Assembly: GCF_001571405.1 (NCBI RefSeq)
Contig: NZ_BCNX01000003.1
Span: 186,001 to 250,000, forward strand
DNA: 64,000 nucleotides
Origin: Methanoculleus thermophilus
GTDB lineage: Archaea; Halobacteriota; Methanomicrobia; Methanomicrobiales; Methanoculleaceae
Reading direction: 5' to 3'
Positions within the stretch are counted from its first letter, which is position 1. Every line of letters begins with the position of its first letter. The notes beneath the pieces were generated by a model, which saw only the letters and a list, made by a program, of their open reading frames with translations, was not told the origin of the DNA and did not search any database. This document shows positions 44,281 to 52,776 of the stretch, in pieces. A program made the translations under genes and the position numbers.

Positions 44281-45750
44281 ATGCTAATAAAAAAGACAAA
44301 GAGCCTCTGCCCAACATGTGGTCGCGTGCTCGACGCCGAGATTGTTGAGGAGGAGGGAAAGGTTTGGCTGGTCCGTACCTGCTCTGAGCACGGCATGTAC
44401 CGGGCCCTCTACTGGTCGGACGCGGAGATGTACAAGCGATTCGACGCCTATGAGCGTATCGGGAAAGGACTTTTAAACCCGCAGACGACCACGTCCCCCG
44501 CAGGATGCCCTCACGACTGCGGTGTCTGTCAGAATCATCGGTCAACGACGTTGCTTGCAAACATTGACCTGACAAACCGGTGCAACCTCAATTGCGACTT
44601 TTGCTTTGCAAATGCCCGAGCATGTGGTTTCGTCTACGAGCCAACCTATGATCAGGTTGTCGGAATGCTCCGCATGCTGCGCGAGGAGAAACCCGTCCCC
44701 ACACCAGCCGTCCAGTTCTCAGGCGGTGAACCGACGCTGCGTGAGGATCTCCCCGACCTCATCAGAAAGGCGAAAGAGATTGGGCTGTATCAGGTTCAGA
44801 TCGCGACAAACGGTATTCGGCTTGCGCAAGAGCCTGATTACGCCAGAGTGTTGAAAGAGGCGGGACTCTCCACAGTCTACCTGCACTTTGACGGCATAAC
44901 CAAAGAGACCAATACAAAGATCGCAAGCGACAAGCGTGCCATAGAAAATTGCGAAAAGATCGGTCTGGGAGTGGTGCTGGTGCCCACGGTCATCAAGGGC
45001 AGAAATGACCATGAGGTGGGCGACATCATCAGATATGCAGCAGAGCATATCAAGACCATCCGGGGTGTCAACTTCCAGCCGGTGGCGTTCACCGGGGCGG
45101 CGAGTGAGGATGACGTCAGGAAAGAGCGGATAACCATCCCGGAACTTACAGAGCGGATCGAGGAGCAGACAGGCGGCGTTATCAAGAAAGATTACTTCTA
45201 TCCTGTGCCCTGTGTCGTCCCGATCTCCGAACTCGTTGAGGCATATACCGGCAAACCCCAGGTCACGTTCACCACGCACCAGCACTGCGGAGCAGCGACG
45301 TACGTCTTCGTCACTGATGAGGGAATGGTTCCGATTAACAAGATGGTGGATGTCGATGCCTTCTTTGAGTCGGTCGAGAAGATGAAGACGAAACTCTCGA
45401 AAGGCGGGTCGCTGAATAAGTATATGACCCTCGTCGAGGGCGTCAAGGATCTCTACAATTCAACGAGGAAGGCGGAACAGAAGAATACCGGGGAGTTCCT
45501 GAAACTGATCGGAAAGACGCTCGTGATGCAGAACTTCGAGGCCCTGCGAGAGTTCCACTGGAATGCCCTCTTCATCGGCACGATGCACTTCATGGACAAC
45601 TACAACTACGACCTCTCCCGGGTGGAGCGCTGCTGTATCCACTACGCGACTCCAGACGGCCGTCTGATCCCGTTCTGCACATACAACAGTGGTCCCATCT
45701 ACCGAGAAAAGGTCTGGAAAGCCTTCGCACAACCCCAGAAAGACGAGTAA
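44281..45750 (+). CDS. tes: Radical SAM tetraether-lipid synthase-type enzyme (Tes family, MJ0619-like)
   Basis: 489 aa. The Tes family joins two archaeol chains between terminal carbons to make tetraether (GDGT) lipids. N-terminal cysteines CPTCG and the segment CPHDCGVCQNH suggest an extra cluster or metal site; the radical SAM motif is CNLNCDFC, and SGGEPTLREDLPD is the GGE motif. The last 100 residues hold CCIHYATPDGRLIPFC, another cysteine set. ATG 44281 (GGTGA upstream, family N-terminus LIKKTKSLCP) is used, not the GTG at 44239. Neighbour carS supports a lipid role. Confidence 0.85.
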   Translation: MLIKKTKSLCPTCGRVLDAEIVEEEGKVWLVRTCSEHGMYRALYWSDAEMYKRFDAYERIGKGLLNPQTTTSPAGCPHDCGVCQNHRSTTLLANIDLTNRCNLNCDFCFANARACGFVYEPTYDQVVGMLRMLREEKPVPTPAVQFSGGEPTLREDLPDLIRKAKEIGLYQVQIATNGIRLAQEPDYARVLKEAGLSTVYLHFDGITKETNTKIASDKRAIENCEKIGLGVVLVPTVIKGRNDHEVGDIIRYAAEHIKTIRGVNFQPVAFTGAASEDDVRKERITIPELTERIEEQTGGVIKKDYFYPVPCVVPISELVEAYTGKPQVTFTTHQHCGAATYVFVTDEGMVPINKMVDVDAFFESVEKMKTKLSKGGSLNKYMTLVEGVKDLYNSTRKAEQKNTGEFLKLIGKTLVMQNFEALREFHWNALFIGTMHFMDNYNYDLSRVERCCIHYATPDGRLIPFCTYNSGPIYREKVWKAFAQPQKDE

Positions 45751-45798
45751 CACTCAAATAAACGCTGGGATGGGCTCGATGATCCTTCCCAGGACCGC

Positions 45799-45805
45799 TT
45801 TTTTT
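45799..45805 (+). terminator. T7 run after the Tes-type gene
   Basis: GCTTTTTTTAG about 50 bp past the stop codon, in the convergent gap to the next minus-strand gene. Confidence 0.45.
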
Positions 45806-45974
45806 AGATTACAGGAGGCCGCTTCGTCGGCTGTTCCGGGCGTGGCGTGCTCAATCATAGGTGCCTTCAGGAAAAAGTTGCGAGTTTTGGTACCGGCTAG
45901 AGCAGCGCGCATATCACAAGACACAGATCGCCGATGACCACCCGGGGCCGGTGAGCGGACTTAACTGGCGCCAG

Positions 45975-46913
45975 TCAGGGGAACGGCAGTTCGTATCCGT
46001 CCTCCTCCCGCACGACGAGAGCAGCGATGGCGAGGTCCTGTATGGCAAGCCCTGTGGAATCGAATATCGTGATCGCTTCAGGAGACGACCGCCCAATCTT
46101 TCCGATAACCACCTCGCCGAGGGTTCCCGCAATCTGCGCCGCATTGTAGATCCCGGTGCTGATCGGGACGTTCACTTCTCCAGAGTGAACCGCCTGACCG
46201 AGATCGTCAACGAAAACCTCAGATTTTAGCAGGAGCGCAGGATCCAGCTCCTGTTTGCCGGGAGCATCCGCGCCGATGGCATTGATATGCGTCCCCTCGC
46301 GGATCCAGTCGGCTTTCACGATCGGTTTGGTCGACGGTGTCGTCGTAAATAGCACGTCGCAGTCACAGGCGCGCTCAATCGAGACGGCACGAGCATTGTA
46401 TTCGGAATATTTGGTAGCAAACGCTTCTGCACTCTTCTCCGTCTGACTCCAGACCAGGATCTCCTCGATCTTGAGCGCTGCAGCCGTCGCATCGACAAGC
46501 GCCTCCGCCTGCCGTCCGGCTCCGATGACGCCCAGGCTGACGGAATCCCAGGGTGAGAGGTGCTTTGCCGCGACAGCTCCCGCCGCCCCGGTACGCATTG
46601 CCGTAAGTTCGGTGGCGTTGACAAGCGCCTTCGGCATACCGGTCTCCACGTCGATGAGCACCGTGAGCGCCATCACGGTAGGAAGTCCTCGCGCCCGGTT
46701 GTGCGGGTGAACGTTGACGATCTTGACTCCGGCAATTCCGAGCGCAGGAAGGTAGGCCGGCATCGTCCTAAAGTCCCCCCTCTCAACAAACGTCACGTAG
46801 ACCTTAGGCGGCATCTGAACGTTACCTCTCCCGTGCTCAGCAAAAACCGCTTCAATTGCCAGATTTACTGCGGGGTACGGCGGATATCCAGACTGAACCG
46901 GGTAGTACTTCAT
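45975..46913 (-). CDS. Ornithine cyclodeaminase / mu-crystallin family enzyme (alanine dehydrogenase-like)
   Basis: NAD-dependent enzyme of 312 aa; archaeal members are often alanine dehydrogenases, others are ornithine cyclodeaminases. Substrate lysine region MPPKVYVTF, ATELTAMRTGAAGAVAAKHL and the Rossmann motif LGVIGAGRQAEALVDA are clear, with GADAPGKQELDP near the NAD site. ATG 46913 follows a GAGGTGAT ribosome site. Alanine dehydrogenase and ornithine cyclodeaminase cannot be told apart here. Confidence 0.87.
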   Translation of the reverse strand: MKYYPVQSGYPPYPAVNLAIEAVFAEHGRGNVQMPPKVYVTFVERGDFRTMPAYLPALGIAGVKIVNVHPHNRARGLPTVMALTVLIDVETGMPKALVNATELTAMRTGAAGAVAAKHLSPWDSVSLGVIGAGRQAEALVDATAAALKIEEILVWSQTEKSAEAFATKYSEYNARAVSIERACDCDVLFTTTPSTKPIVKADWIREGTHINAIGADAPGKQELDPALLLKSEVFVDDLGQAVHSGEVNVPISTGIYNAAQIAGTLGEVVIGKIGRSSPEAITIFDSTGLAIQDLAIAALVVREEDGYELPFP

Positions 46914-47082
46914 TTCGCGATCACCTCGCGGCAAGGTGGCCAAATCCTCCATCCGGGATGGGTTGCCGCAGGTAGAGATTGCGGTGCGGTAGAGAGATGC
47001 ATAGAGATCCTCTCCATACTCCGGGATGATTAACCTGGATGCAAAAAAGTCTAATGTGGGGGAGGAACCCCAAACACAATCG

Positions 47083-47754
47083 TCAGATTCGCCCGCCCTG
47101 CACGCCCCGTATCGAGAGCCGGATCAAGCCCAGGTTGGCGTCAGGCTCTGCGAGTATGCAGAGGGCAAGATCCCCGTAGGGTGCGATGATAAGTTTCCCT
47201 GCTGGGGTCTCAAGGATCATCTGCGATAGGTGCCCCATCTCCATATCGCCGGTTATCCGGGTGCCGGCCCGAAGCAAGTCCTCGGCGATCGCAGCCACCT
47301 GCTCAAAGTCGGCAGAGCCGAGCGACTGAAGGGGAAATCCCTCGTGAAAGACCGAGACGGCAACGACACCCGGCTGACGTGCGATCTGCTCAAGACCGTC
47401 CCTGCTCATCGGCCCGGAACCGGGAAGGGGCATGAGATCATTCCTGTTGACCATATACCCCATCTCTCGCGAGGTGGCCCGGGCAACCTCGATCTCTCTT
47501 GCGGTATACGCGATGAGTTCGTAATCAAGGGACGTCTGGCTGATCAGGTGCCTGTAGGCATCGTCTCCACCGAGCGACAGATCGCCGTCGGCGCTCTCAA
47601 ATGCCGCCGCATACGGGTTTCCATCCTCTGTCAGGATAAAGCCGGTCCCGGAGGGGCCATCAATTCGCACCGCTCCCGTGAAGTGAGGATTGATGGAGGC
47701 AAGGGCCGAAAGAGGCCCTTGTATCCGCCCGAGTGAGACGCCATCGGGTAGCAT
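47083..47754 (-). CDS. Two-domain protein: DUF2226-like N-terminus plus roadblock/LC7 C-terminus
   Basis: 223 aa. Residues 1-95 (LPDGVSLGRIQGPLSAL, HFTGAVRIDG) resemble the N-terminal domain of the 209-aa protein encoded at 52777-53406. Residues 115-220 (DGLEQIARQPGVVAVSVF, GDMEMGHLSQMILETPAG) are a roadblock/LC7 domain, a dimeric fold that often partners small GTPases. It is the last gene of the hydrogenase operon, four bp after a stand-alone roadblock gene. Function unknown; the context suggests regulation or positioning of the hydrogenase. Confidence 0.75.
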   Translation of the reverse strand: MLPDGVSLGRIQGPLSALASINPHFTGAVRIDGPSGTGFILTEDGNPYAAAFESADGDLSLGGDDAYRHLISQTSLDYELIAYTAREIEVARATSREMGYMVNRNDLMPLPGSGPMSRDGLEQIARQPGVVAVSVFHEGFPLQSLGSADFEQVAAIAEDLLRAGTRITGDMEMGHLSQMILETPAGKLIIAPYGDLALCILAEPDANLGLIRLSIRGVQGGRI

Positions 47755-47758
47755 CGTC

Positions 47759-48106
47759 TCACAGTGCAGCGATGATACGATCCTTATTCTTCTTCAGCTC
47801 GTATCGGATCCGCCCGACATTGACGTTCGCATTCGCCACGATGGCGATCAATTCGTCCTCAGTGAGCGGAGCGAGGAGGATGGGTCCGTTCTCCAGTTCG
47901 ATGAGCATCTGGTGCATCTCCCCTTTGCCGAGTTCGTTGCTCATCGCTTCGGAAGTACCCATGCCGGTCGAGGCCATGGCGCCCAGGGCCTCGACATCCA
48001 CGTCCCCGGCAACGACACTCTCGATCACAAAACCGTCCCGCCCAGCTACGACTGCGGCGGTAACGCCATCAAGTCTTAAGAATTCACTCAGGATCTGTTT
48101 TAACAT
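47759..48106 (-). CDS. Roadblock/LC7 domain protein
   Basis: Single roadblock/LC7 domain of 115 aa: an alpha helix MLKQILSEFLRLDG, strand VTAAVVAGRDGFVIES, central helix, then ENGPILLAPLTEDELIAIVA and a C-terminal helix. Roadblock proteins dimerise and in archaea are often encoded beside GTPases; here no small GTPase is present but a MinD ATPase is encoded nearby. It lies 9 bp downstream of the hydrogenase large-subunit stop, with GAGGTGA before the ATG. Confidence 0.88.
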   Translation of the reverse strand: MLKQILSEFLRLDGVTAAVVAGRDGFVIESVVAGDVDVEALGAMASTGMGTSEAMSNELGKGEMHQMLIELENGPILLAPLTEDELIAIVANANVNVGRIRYELKKNKDRIIAAL

Positions 48107-48115
48107 TCTTTCACC

Positions 48116-49483
48116 TCACGTTCGTCTGACGCATTCGATCCGGAGAGGCATACGCCCGATCGCATGGGTTGCGCATGAGATACAGGGGTCATACGCCCTG
48201 ATGATCATCTCGATGCGGTTTGCGGCTCCTTCGGTCAGTGCTCCGTTCTCCACCACCCGGCGTGCCATATCCTCCACACCGCGGTCGATCGCGTAGTTGT
48301 TCTGGCAGGTCGCTACAATGAGATTGCACCGCTCTATGATGCCGGCCTCGTTGACGGTATAGTCGTGGATCAGGGTCCCCCGTGGAGCCTCGATGATCCC
48401 GACGCCCCGCCTGTTCACGACCCCTCCTACCGGAGTCCGGGTATCCGATGCAGTGATACCGGGGTCCGAGAGCAGTTCCACCGCCCGCTCGCACGAAGCA
48501 ACGAACTCAATGTAGCGAGCCAGATGATAGGCGAGCGCAGCCTGGGTGACGGCGCCAAACCGCTCACGATATTCTTTGAGGGCGGCATCAGCGTGCTCTG
48601 TGCCCATCCTCTCGACGATGTTGAGCCGGGCGAGCGGCCCGACCCGGTAGTAGTCACCGCCCTTGAACCGGGCGAACTTCAGGTACGACCAGTCCTCCGA
48701 ATACTCCTCGATGAAGTTCGGATACTCCTCGCCGAAGAACGAACCGATCCTCCCCCCATCGGGCCCGAGCATCGCGACGGGCCCTTCGTAGGTTGAGTGA
48801 AGGCCGTGTTTGCTCATACCCATAAACCCGGTCCTGACAGCACCGATCTCCGTATCGACGCCGTCAAGGAGGGTGCGGGCGATATCCCAGCCTTCAAGGG
48901 CGATTTCGAGCGCCTCTTTAGCCATGCCAGCCAGTTCCGCCCTCTTGCCCTCGGTGAGCGGTGCCGACATCCCTCCTGGAATAGCATTTGCCGGGTGGAT
49001 GGGCTTGCCGCCGACGCCCTCCGTCAGGCGCTGGCCGAACTTCCGGACCGCGATTGCCTTCTTCGCAAGTTCCGGCGACTGACGGGCCAGCCCGATGACG
49101 TTCCTGCTCTCCACCGGGGCGTCGTAGCCCAGGATGAAGTCCGGGGCGGCGAGCATGAAGAAGTGAAGCGCATGAGAGTGGACGAACTGGCCGATGTTGA
49201 GGAGCTCGCGGAGCTTCTTCCCGGTCGCGGGCGGCTCCACGCCGAAGATCTGATCGGTCGCTTTCGCCGCCGCCAGGTGATGCGCCGACGGGCATATGCC
49301 GCAGATGCGGGGGGTGATCCGGGGGGCCTCCTCGATTGCAGCGCCGATGAGGAACTTCTCAAACCCTCTGAGCTCGACGACCTGGAAGTGAGCCGAATCA
49401 ACCTCTCCCTGGTCGTTGAGGAAGATCTTCACACCGGCGTGCCCCTCGATCCGGGTCACCGGGCTGATCGTGATCTCTTTCAT
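48116..49483 (-). CDS. mvhA: F420-nonreducing-type [NiFe] hydrogenase large subunit
   Basis: Catalytic NiFe-binding subunit of 455 aa. The L1 motif is RICGICPSAHH (Cys61, Cys64) and L2 is DPCISCATH (Cys434, Cys437, His440), followed by a 15-residue tail that the endopeptidase encoded at 53507-53986 should remove. The sequence fits the group 3 (MvhA/VhuA-like) branch rather than F420-reducing FrhA, since no FrhB or FrhD gene lies nearby. It overlaps the small-subunit gene by 4 bp. Electrons probably go to ferredoxin or heterodisulfide reductase. Confidence 0.9.
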   Translation of the reverse strand: MKEITISPVTRIEGHAGVKIFLNDQGEVDSAHFQVVELRGFEKFLIGAAIEEAPRITPRICGICPSAHHLAAAKATDQIFGVEPPATGKKLRELLNIGQFVHSHALHFFMLAAPDFILGYDAPVESRNVIGLARQSPELAKKAIAVRKFGQRLTEGVGGKPIHPANAIPGGMSAPLTEGKRAELAGMAKEALEIALEGWDIARTLLDGVDTEIGAVRTGFMGMSKHGLHSTYEGPVAMLGPDGGRIGSFFGEEYPNFIEEYSEDWSYLKFARFKGGDYYRVGPLARLNIVERMGTEHADAALKEYRERFGAVTQAALAYHLARYIEFVASCERAVELLSDPGITASDTRTPVGGVVNRRGVGIIEAPRGTLIHDYTVNEAGIIERCNLIVATCQNNYAIDRGVEDMARRVVENGALTEGAANRIEMIIRAYDPCISCATHAIGRMPLRIECVRRT

Positions 49484-50397
49484 ACGCTCCTCTCCTTAAC
49501 GAGGTCCCGTATCTTTGAGTTCTCTTTGTCCTCCATGATCAGGCTCCCGATGGTGAAGGCATACATCGTATGGGCAACATCGTAGAGTTCCTTCTCCACC
49601 TCTTTTGCAGGCTTATCGGTGAGATCCGATATCCTGCGCACCATCATGCTGTAGATATCCCGGCAGGGTTCGCGGAGAATATCGAGCGACGGTCCGTTGC
49701 ACCCATGGCATGGGACGTTGTTCTTCGGGCACGCCGCGGAACACCTCCCGAAGGTGACGCTCCCTAGGCACAAGTAGCCCTGTCCGAGGAGACAGTGCTC
49801 GCGGTCGGGAATACCCTCGTGTCGCCGCGAAAGCTTCCAGCCCTCGACCGGCCCCATGATCCGGTCACACTCGGAGCAGACGGACTTGCGCGAGAGTTCA
49901 AGGGTGTCCCCCTTGATCATCGCCGGGATGATCTGCTTTAAGAAGGCCTCTTTTGGCGGGCAGCCCGTGATATAGTAGTCAACCTTCACGAGGTCGCCCA
50001 CCGCAAACGCCCGGTAAAGGAACGGCGGCACATCCGTAGGGATAGCGCCGTTAGGTTTCACCGTATCCACACCCTGGTAGACGCAGGAGAAGAGGTCCTC
50101 GTTTGAGTTCAGCATTGAGAGACCCGATATGCCGCCATAGCAGGCGCAGGTCCCAAACGCCACCAGCGTCTTTGCCCGCCTCCGGATCCTCTCGAGGTGT
50201 TCCTGGTTCTCCGCGTTTCGGACAGCGCCGGTCACGAATGCTATGTCAATACCCTCAGGTGGCTCTTTTACATCCATGATCACCGGAGAGTAGACGATGT
50301 CAGCGTCCTTGACGATGTCAAGGAGCATCTCGTGGAGATCGAGCACTGCAATCGTGCATCCCGAGCAGCCTGCCAGCTCCTCAATAGCAATTTTCAT
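49480..50397 (-). CDS. mvhG: [NiFe] hydrogenase small subunit, MvhG-like
   Basis: 305-aa iron-sulfur subunit that passes electrons from the NiFe site. The proximal cluster is formed by CSGC (Cys11, Cys14), GTCACYGG and TGCPP. A second half carries SVCSECDRIMGP, LLGQGYLCLGSVTFGRC and CPKNNVPCHGC, the extra clusters seen in MvhG/HoxY-type subunits. Its neighbours are the V4R gene upstream (9 bp) and the large subunit downstream. MvhD, which normally links Mvh to Hdr, is absent from this locus. Confidence 0.9.
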   Translation of the reverse strand: MKIAIEELAGCSGCTIAVLDLHEMLLDIVKDADIVYSPVIMDVKEPPEGIDIAFVTGAVRNAENQEHLERIRRRAKTLVAFGTCACYGGISGLSMLNSNEDLFSCVYQGVDTVKPNGAIPTDVPPFLYRAFAVGDLVKVDYYITGCPPKEAFLKQIIPAMIKGDTLELSRKSVCSECDRIMGPVEGWKLSRRHEGIPDREHCLLGQGYLCLGSVTFGRCSAACPKNNVPCHGCNGPSLDILREPCRDIYSMMVRRISDLTDKPAKEVEKELYDVAHTMYAFTIGSLIMEDKENSKIRDLVKERSV

Positions 50398-50406
50398 CCT
50401 TCCACC

Positions 50407-50970
50407 TCATTTTAAAATCAGTTTCTTTAAGCAGGCATTCGGACCGGTATGAACGATCTCTAACTTGGCTCTCCTGCCGGTGATCTCCTCGATTGCGCCG
50501 ACGACGTAGCCAAAGAGCGTCTGGCAGAGCGGACCGCCCTGATCGAGGCCGTTGCGCCGGAGAGTCTGGCGGACGATGCAGTCGTGGAAGACGAGATAGA
50601 TGAACGTCTCTCCGTTCTCTTCGATGATGAACGTCTCCTTATCTTCGGGCTTCCAGATCTCAAAGGAGTACTGGCCCCGCAGCAGGTCGGAGAGTTCATG
50701 GAGCGCTCCCTCCACGTCATCGCGTTTCTGGAAGTACTTGGCCACCTCATGGCCGAACTTCTTCCCGGCACGATAGGTGACTGCGTTCGCTCCTCGCCCT
50801 GCGATCTCTTCCAGCGACCGGATCACAAGACCGTTGAGTTTCATCACGCCGTGAAGCGTCTGTTCCAGGTCCTTCGGCCGCGGCGAGCACTCAAGCGGGA
50901 TCTCCTCGGCACGATAGACGAGATCGGAGTGAAAAGCCTCGTGCAGCTCATCGACGTAGCCTGCACTCAT
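50407..50970 (-). CDS. V4R-domain-type protein in hydrogenase operon
   Basis: 187-aa protein. The C-terminal half (CQTLFGYVVGAIEEITGRRAK, then a hydrophobic end ACLKKLILK) matches the V4R fold, a small-molecule/hydrocarbon-binding domain found in many archaea. The N-terminal part has a helical stretch (GRGANAVTYRAGKKFGHEVA) and acidic loops. Only three cysteines are present. The ATG at 50970 overlaps the ferredoxin stop by one base, so it belongs to the ferredoxin-hydrogenase operon. It could be a ligand-responsive regulator of the hydrogenase; this is inference. Confidence 0.72.
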   Translation of the reverse strand: MSAGYVDELHEAFHSDLVYRAEEIPLECSPRPKDLEQTLHGVMKLNGLVIRSLEEIAGRGANAVTYRAGKKFGHEVAKYFQKRDDVEGALHELSDLLRGQYSFEIWKPEDKETFIIEENGETFIYLVFHDCIVRQTLRRNGLDQGGPLCQTLFGYVVGAIEEITGRRAKLEIVHTGPNACLKKLILK

Positions 50971-51212
50971 CAGATCACCTTCCGAAGCATCTCGCAGACT
51001 TTGATGTCGATATAGTGCCTTCGAGCCGGGTAGATGCCCCGATGCTCGAGTGCCTGGGCAGGGCAGATCTCGTGGCAGGACAGGCACCCCATACAGTTAT
51101 TCGGCCTGACCGGAACACTCACATTGTTCAGGAGTTCGTACACATGCATCGGGCAATCTTTGACGCAAAGACCGCACCCGACGCATGCGTCCTTATCCAC
51201 ACGTATATCCAT
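50970..51212 (-). CDS. Two-[4Fe-4S] ferredoxin-type protein
   Basis: 80-aa electron carrier with two cluster motifs, CVGCGLCVKDCP and CMGCLSCHEICP, then a 25-residue C-terminal extension (HRGIYPARRHYIDIKVCEML). It is the first gene of the operon leading into V4R and hydrogenase genes, so it is the likely electron partner of the hydrogenase in place of an MvhD protein. A TATA box lies about 50 bp upstream of its ATG. Confidence 0.93.
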   Translation of the reverse strand: MDIRVDKDACVGCGLCVKDCPMHVYELLNNVSVPVRPNNCMGCLSCHEICPAQALEHRGIYPARRHYIDIKVCEMLRKVI

Positions 51213-51257
51213 TTGTGCGCCTCTGAAAGTGTGGTTATCGCTTCCGATATTAAAACA

Positions 51258-51273
51258 TGGTTATATATGATTT
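51258..51273 (-). promoter_or_regulatory. TATA box of the ferredoxin-hydrogenase operon
   Basis: AATCATATATAACC on the minus strand within an AT-rich 200-bp gap. It predicts a start near 51240 and a leader of about 28 nt before the ferredoxin ATG. Confidence 0.5.
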
Positions 51274-51412
51274 ATTCCATTTAGTAAACAAATTTTCCAT
51301 GCAGAATATGTAATTTCATCAATTTTTATCGATTTTTTCTGATATTCAGTTCTGATAAAAATTTATTTCAAAATGATTGAACCGCTTCCCTGATACAGAT
51401 GGAAGCGACTCG

Positions 51413-52198
51413 TTACTTCGCCCTAAAGAGAGCCCGGGCGAGCCGATCAACAAACCCCTCACGTGGCGCTGGCACCTCCTCTTCGACGTACTCAATGCCG
51501 GCGATATCGGCGGCGATCCGCTTGAAAGCCCGTGACGCATCAGAATTTGGATATTTCACCACGATCGGCGACCTGCCGGCCGAGGCACGTCGAACGTTTC
51601 CGTCTTCCGGTATGATCCCGATCACCCGTACACCGAGGAGTTTCTCCATCTGTGCACGATTGAATTCGTCCCCGCCCCCGGCGACCCGGTTGACGATCAC
51701 TCCCTGGACGTGCCCACCGACAGTCTCGGTTAGGATCTTCGTCTTTAACGAGTCGACAATTGAGGAGATCTCGGGGTTTATAACGAGGATCACCCCGTCG
51801 GCGATCGTCAGCGGGATGACGCCGTCTCTGCTGATCCCCGCAGGAGCATCCAGGATGAGAACATCGAACTCACTCACGAGGTCGGTCATGACATCTTTTA
51901 GCCGGTCTGGATTTGATTGCTGAAAGCCCTGCAGAGAGAGGCCGCATGGGACCACCTTCACACCAAACGGCCCGTCGTAGATGGCATCTCTGATGCGTGC
52001 TTTTCCAGCCAGCACCTCGTGCAGAGTCACCGGCAGGTGCTCAAGTCCTAGAATGAGGCCGAGATTTGCCATCCCTACATCAGCATCCAGGATACATGTC
52101 CTCTTCCCATATTGGGCAAGCATCGGTCCCAGATTGGCTGTGACCGTCGTTTTGCCGGTCCCACCTTTACCGGACGCAATTGTATATACTTTTACCAT
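51413..52198 (-). CDS. MinD/ParA-type ATPase with C-terminal membrane-targeting tail
   Basis: 261-aa deviant Walker A ATPase. The P-loop is GKGGTGKTT at residues 10-18, the switch regions are DADVGMANLG and DAPAGISRDG, and a VNRVAGGG motif follows. The C-terminus GFVDRLARALFRAK is amphipathic, with Phe/Leu/Ala on one face and Arg/Lys on the other, like the membrane-targeting tail of bacterial MinD. ATG 52198 is used; a TTG 30 bp upstream (52228) is less likely. It is last in an operon with a TM-anchored roadblock-like protein and a DUF2226-like protein. MinE and ParB are absent. Confidence 0.85.
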   Translation of the reverse strand: MVKVYTIASGKGGTGKTTVTANLGPMLAQYGKRTCILDADVGMANLGLILGLEHLPVTLHEVLAGKARIRDAIYDGPFGVKVVPCGLSLQGFQQSNPDRLKDVMTDLVSEFDVLILDAPAGISRDGVIPLTIADGVILVINPEISSIVDSLKTKILTETVGGHVQGVIVNRVAGGGDEFNRAQMEKLLGVRVIGIIPEDGNVRRASAGRSPIVVKYPNSDASRAFKRIAADIAGIEYVEEEVPAPREGFVDRLARALFRAK

Positions 52199-52238
52199 AG
52201 AATCACTCGTTGGCTTTGAGTTCTCCAATTCTGATGAC

Positions 52239-52751
52239 CTACACCCAGCGCTGTAAGGCGTCGCGGGCGTCTTGTTTGAGTGCGCTCATCAAATCGGCAG
52301 GGAGGCGCTCCGAAGGACGAGCGATCCCGATCACCTTCTCTCCCCGGTGTGGGATGTCAAAAAGTTCCGCTCCGGTCTCATCGCGAAGCGTTCCCTGCGT
52401 GTAAAGATAACTATACTGTGCGGCCTCGTCCTGTGCTCCAGACCTCGTTGAACCGATGAGGAGGCCGTCTGAGGTTGCCAGCGTTAAGGAGGCAAGGCGA
52501 TACTTTTCACCGATCGCCCTCAGGTGTTCCTCCAGGCTTCCAATCGCCTTGGGATCGAACTCTTTTTGGGTCCGGGCGGGCGCTTGCGCCGGTTGCGCAA
52601 ACGTCGCTTTACCACTTGCGGCGATTCTTTGTTGTTCGCCGGCGAGCGCCCGATCAATTCTTTGAAGGAAGTAAAGAATGCCGGCGAATCCAACTATCAT
52701 CACTGCTGTAATGATCGTGAGGATTACCTGGATGATGCCTATCGGATCCAT
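52239..52751 (-). CDS. Membrane-anchored roadblock-like protein
   Basis: 170 aa: one N-terminal transmembrane helix (residues 5-29, IIQVILTIITAVMIVGFAGI), an Ala/Gln/Pro-rich linker, then a soluble domain from about residue 70 (LASLTLATSDGLLIGSTRS and GEKVIGIARPSE) with the strand-helix look of a divergent roadblock/LC7 domain. This would tether a roadblock-type module at the membrane. It lies between the DUF2226-like gene (25-bp gap) and the MinD ATPase (40-bp gap). The assignment of the soluble domain is tentative. Confidence 0.65.
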   Translation of the reverse strand: MDPIGIIQVILTIITAVMIVGFAGILYFLQRIDRALAGEQQRIAASGKATFAQPAQAPARTQKEFDPKAIGSLEEHLRAIGEKYRLASLTLATSDGLLIGSTRSGAQDEAAQYSYLYTQGTLRDETGAELFDIPHRGEKVIGIARPSERLPADLMSALKQDARDALQRWV

Positions 52752-52776
52752 TCAGTCTTCATCTCCTGCCAAATCT

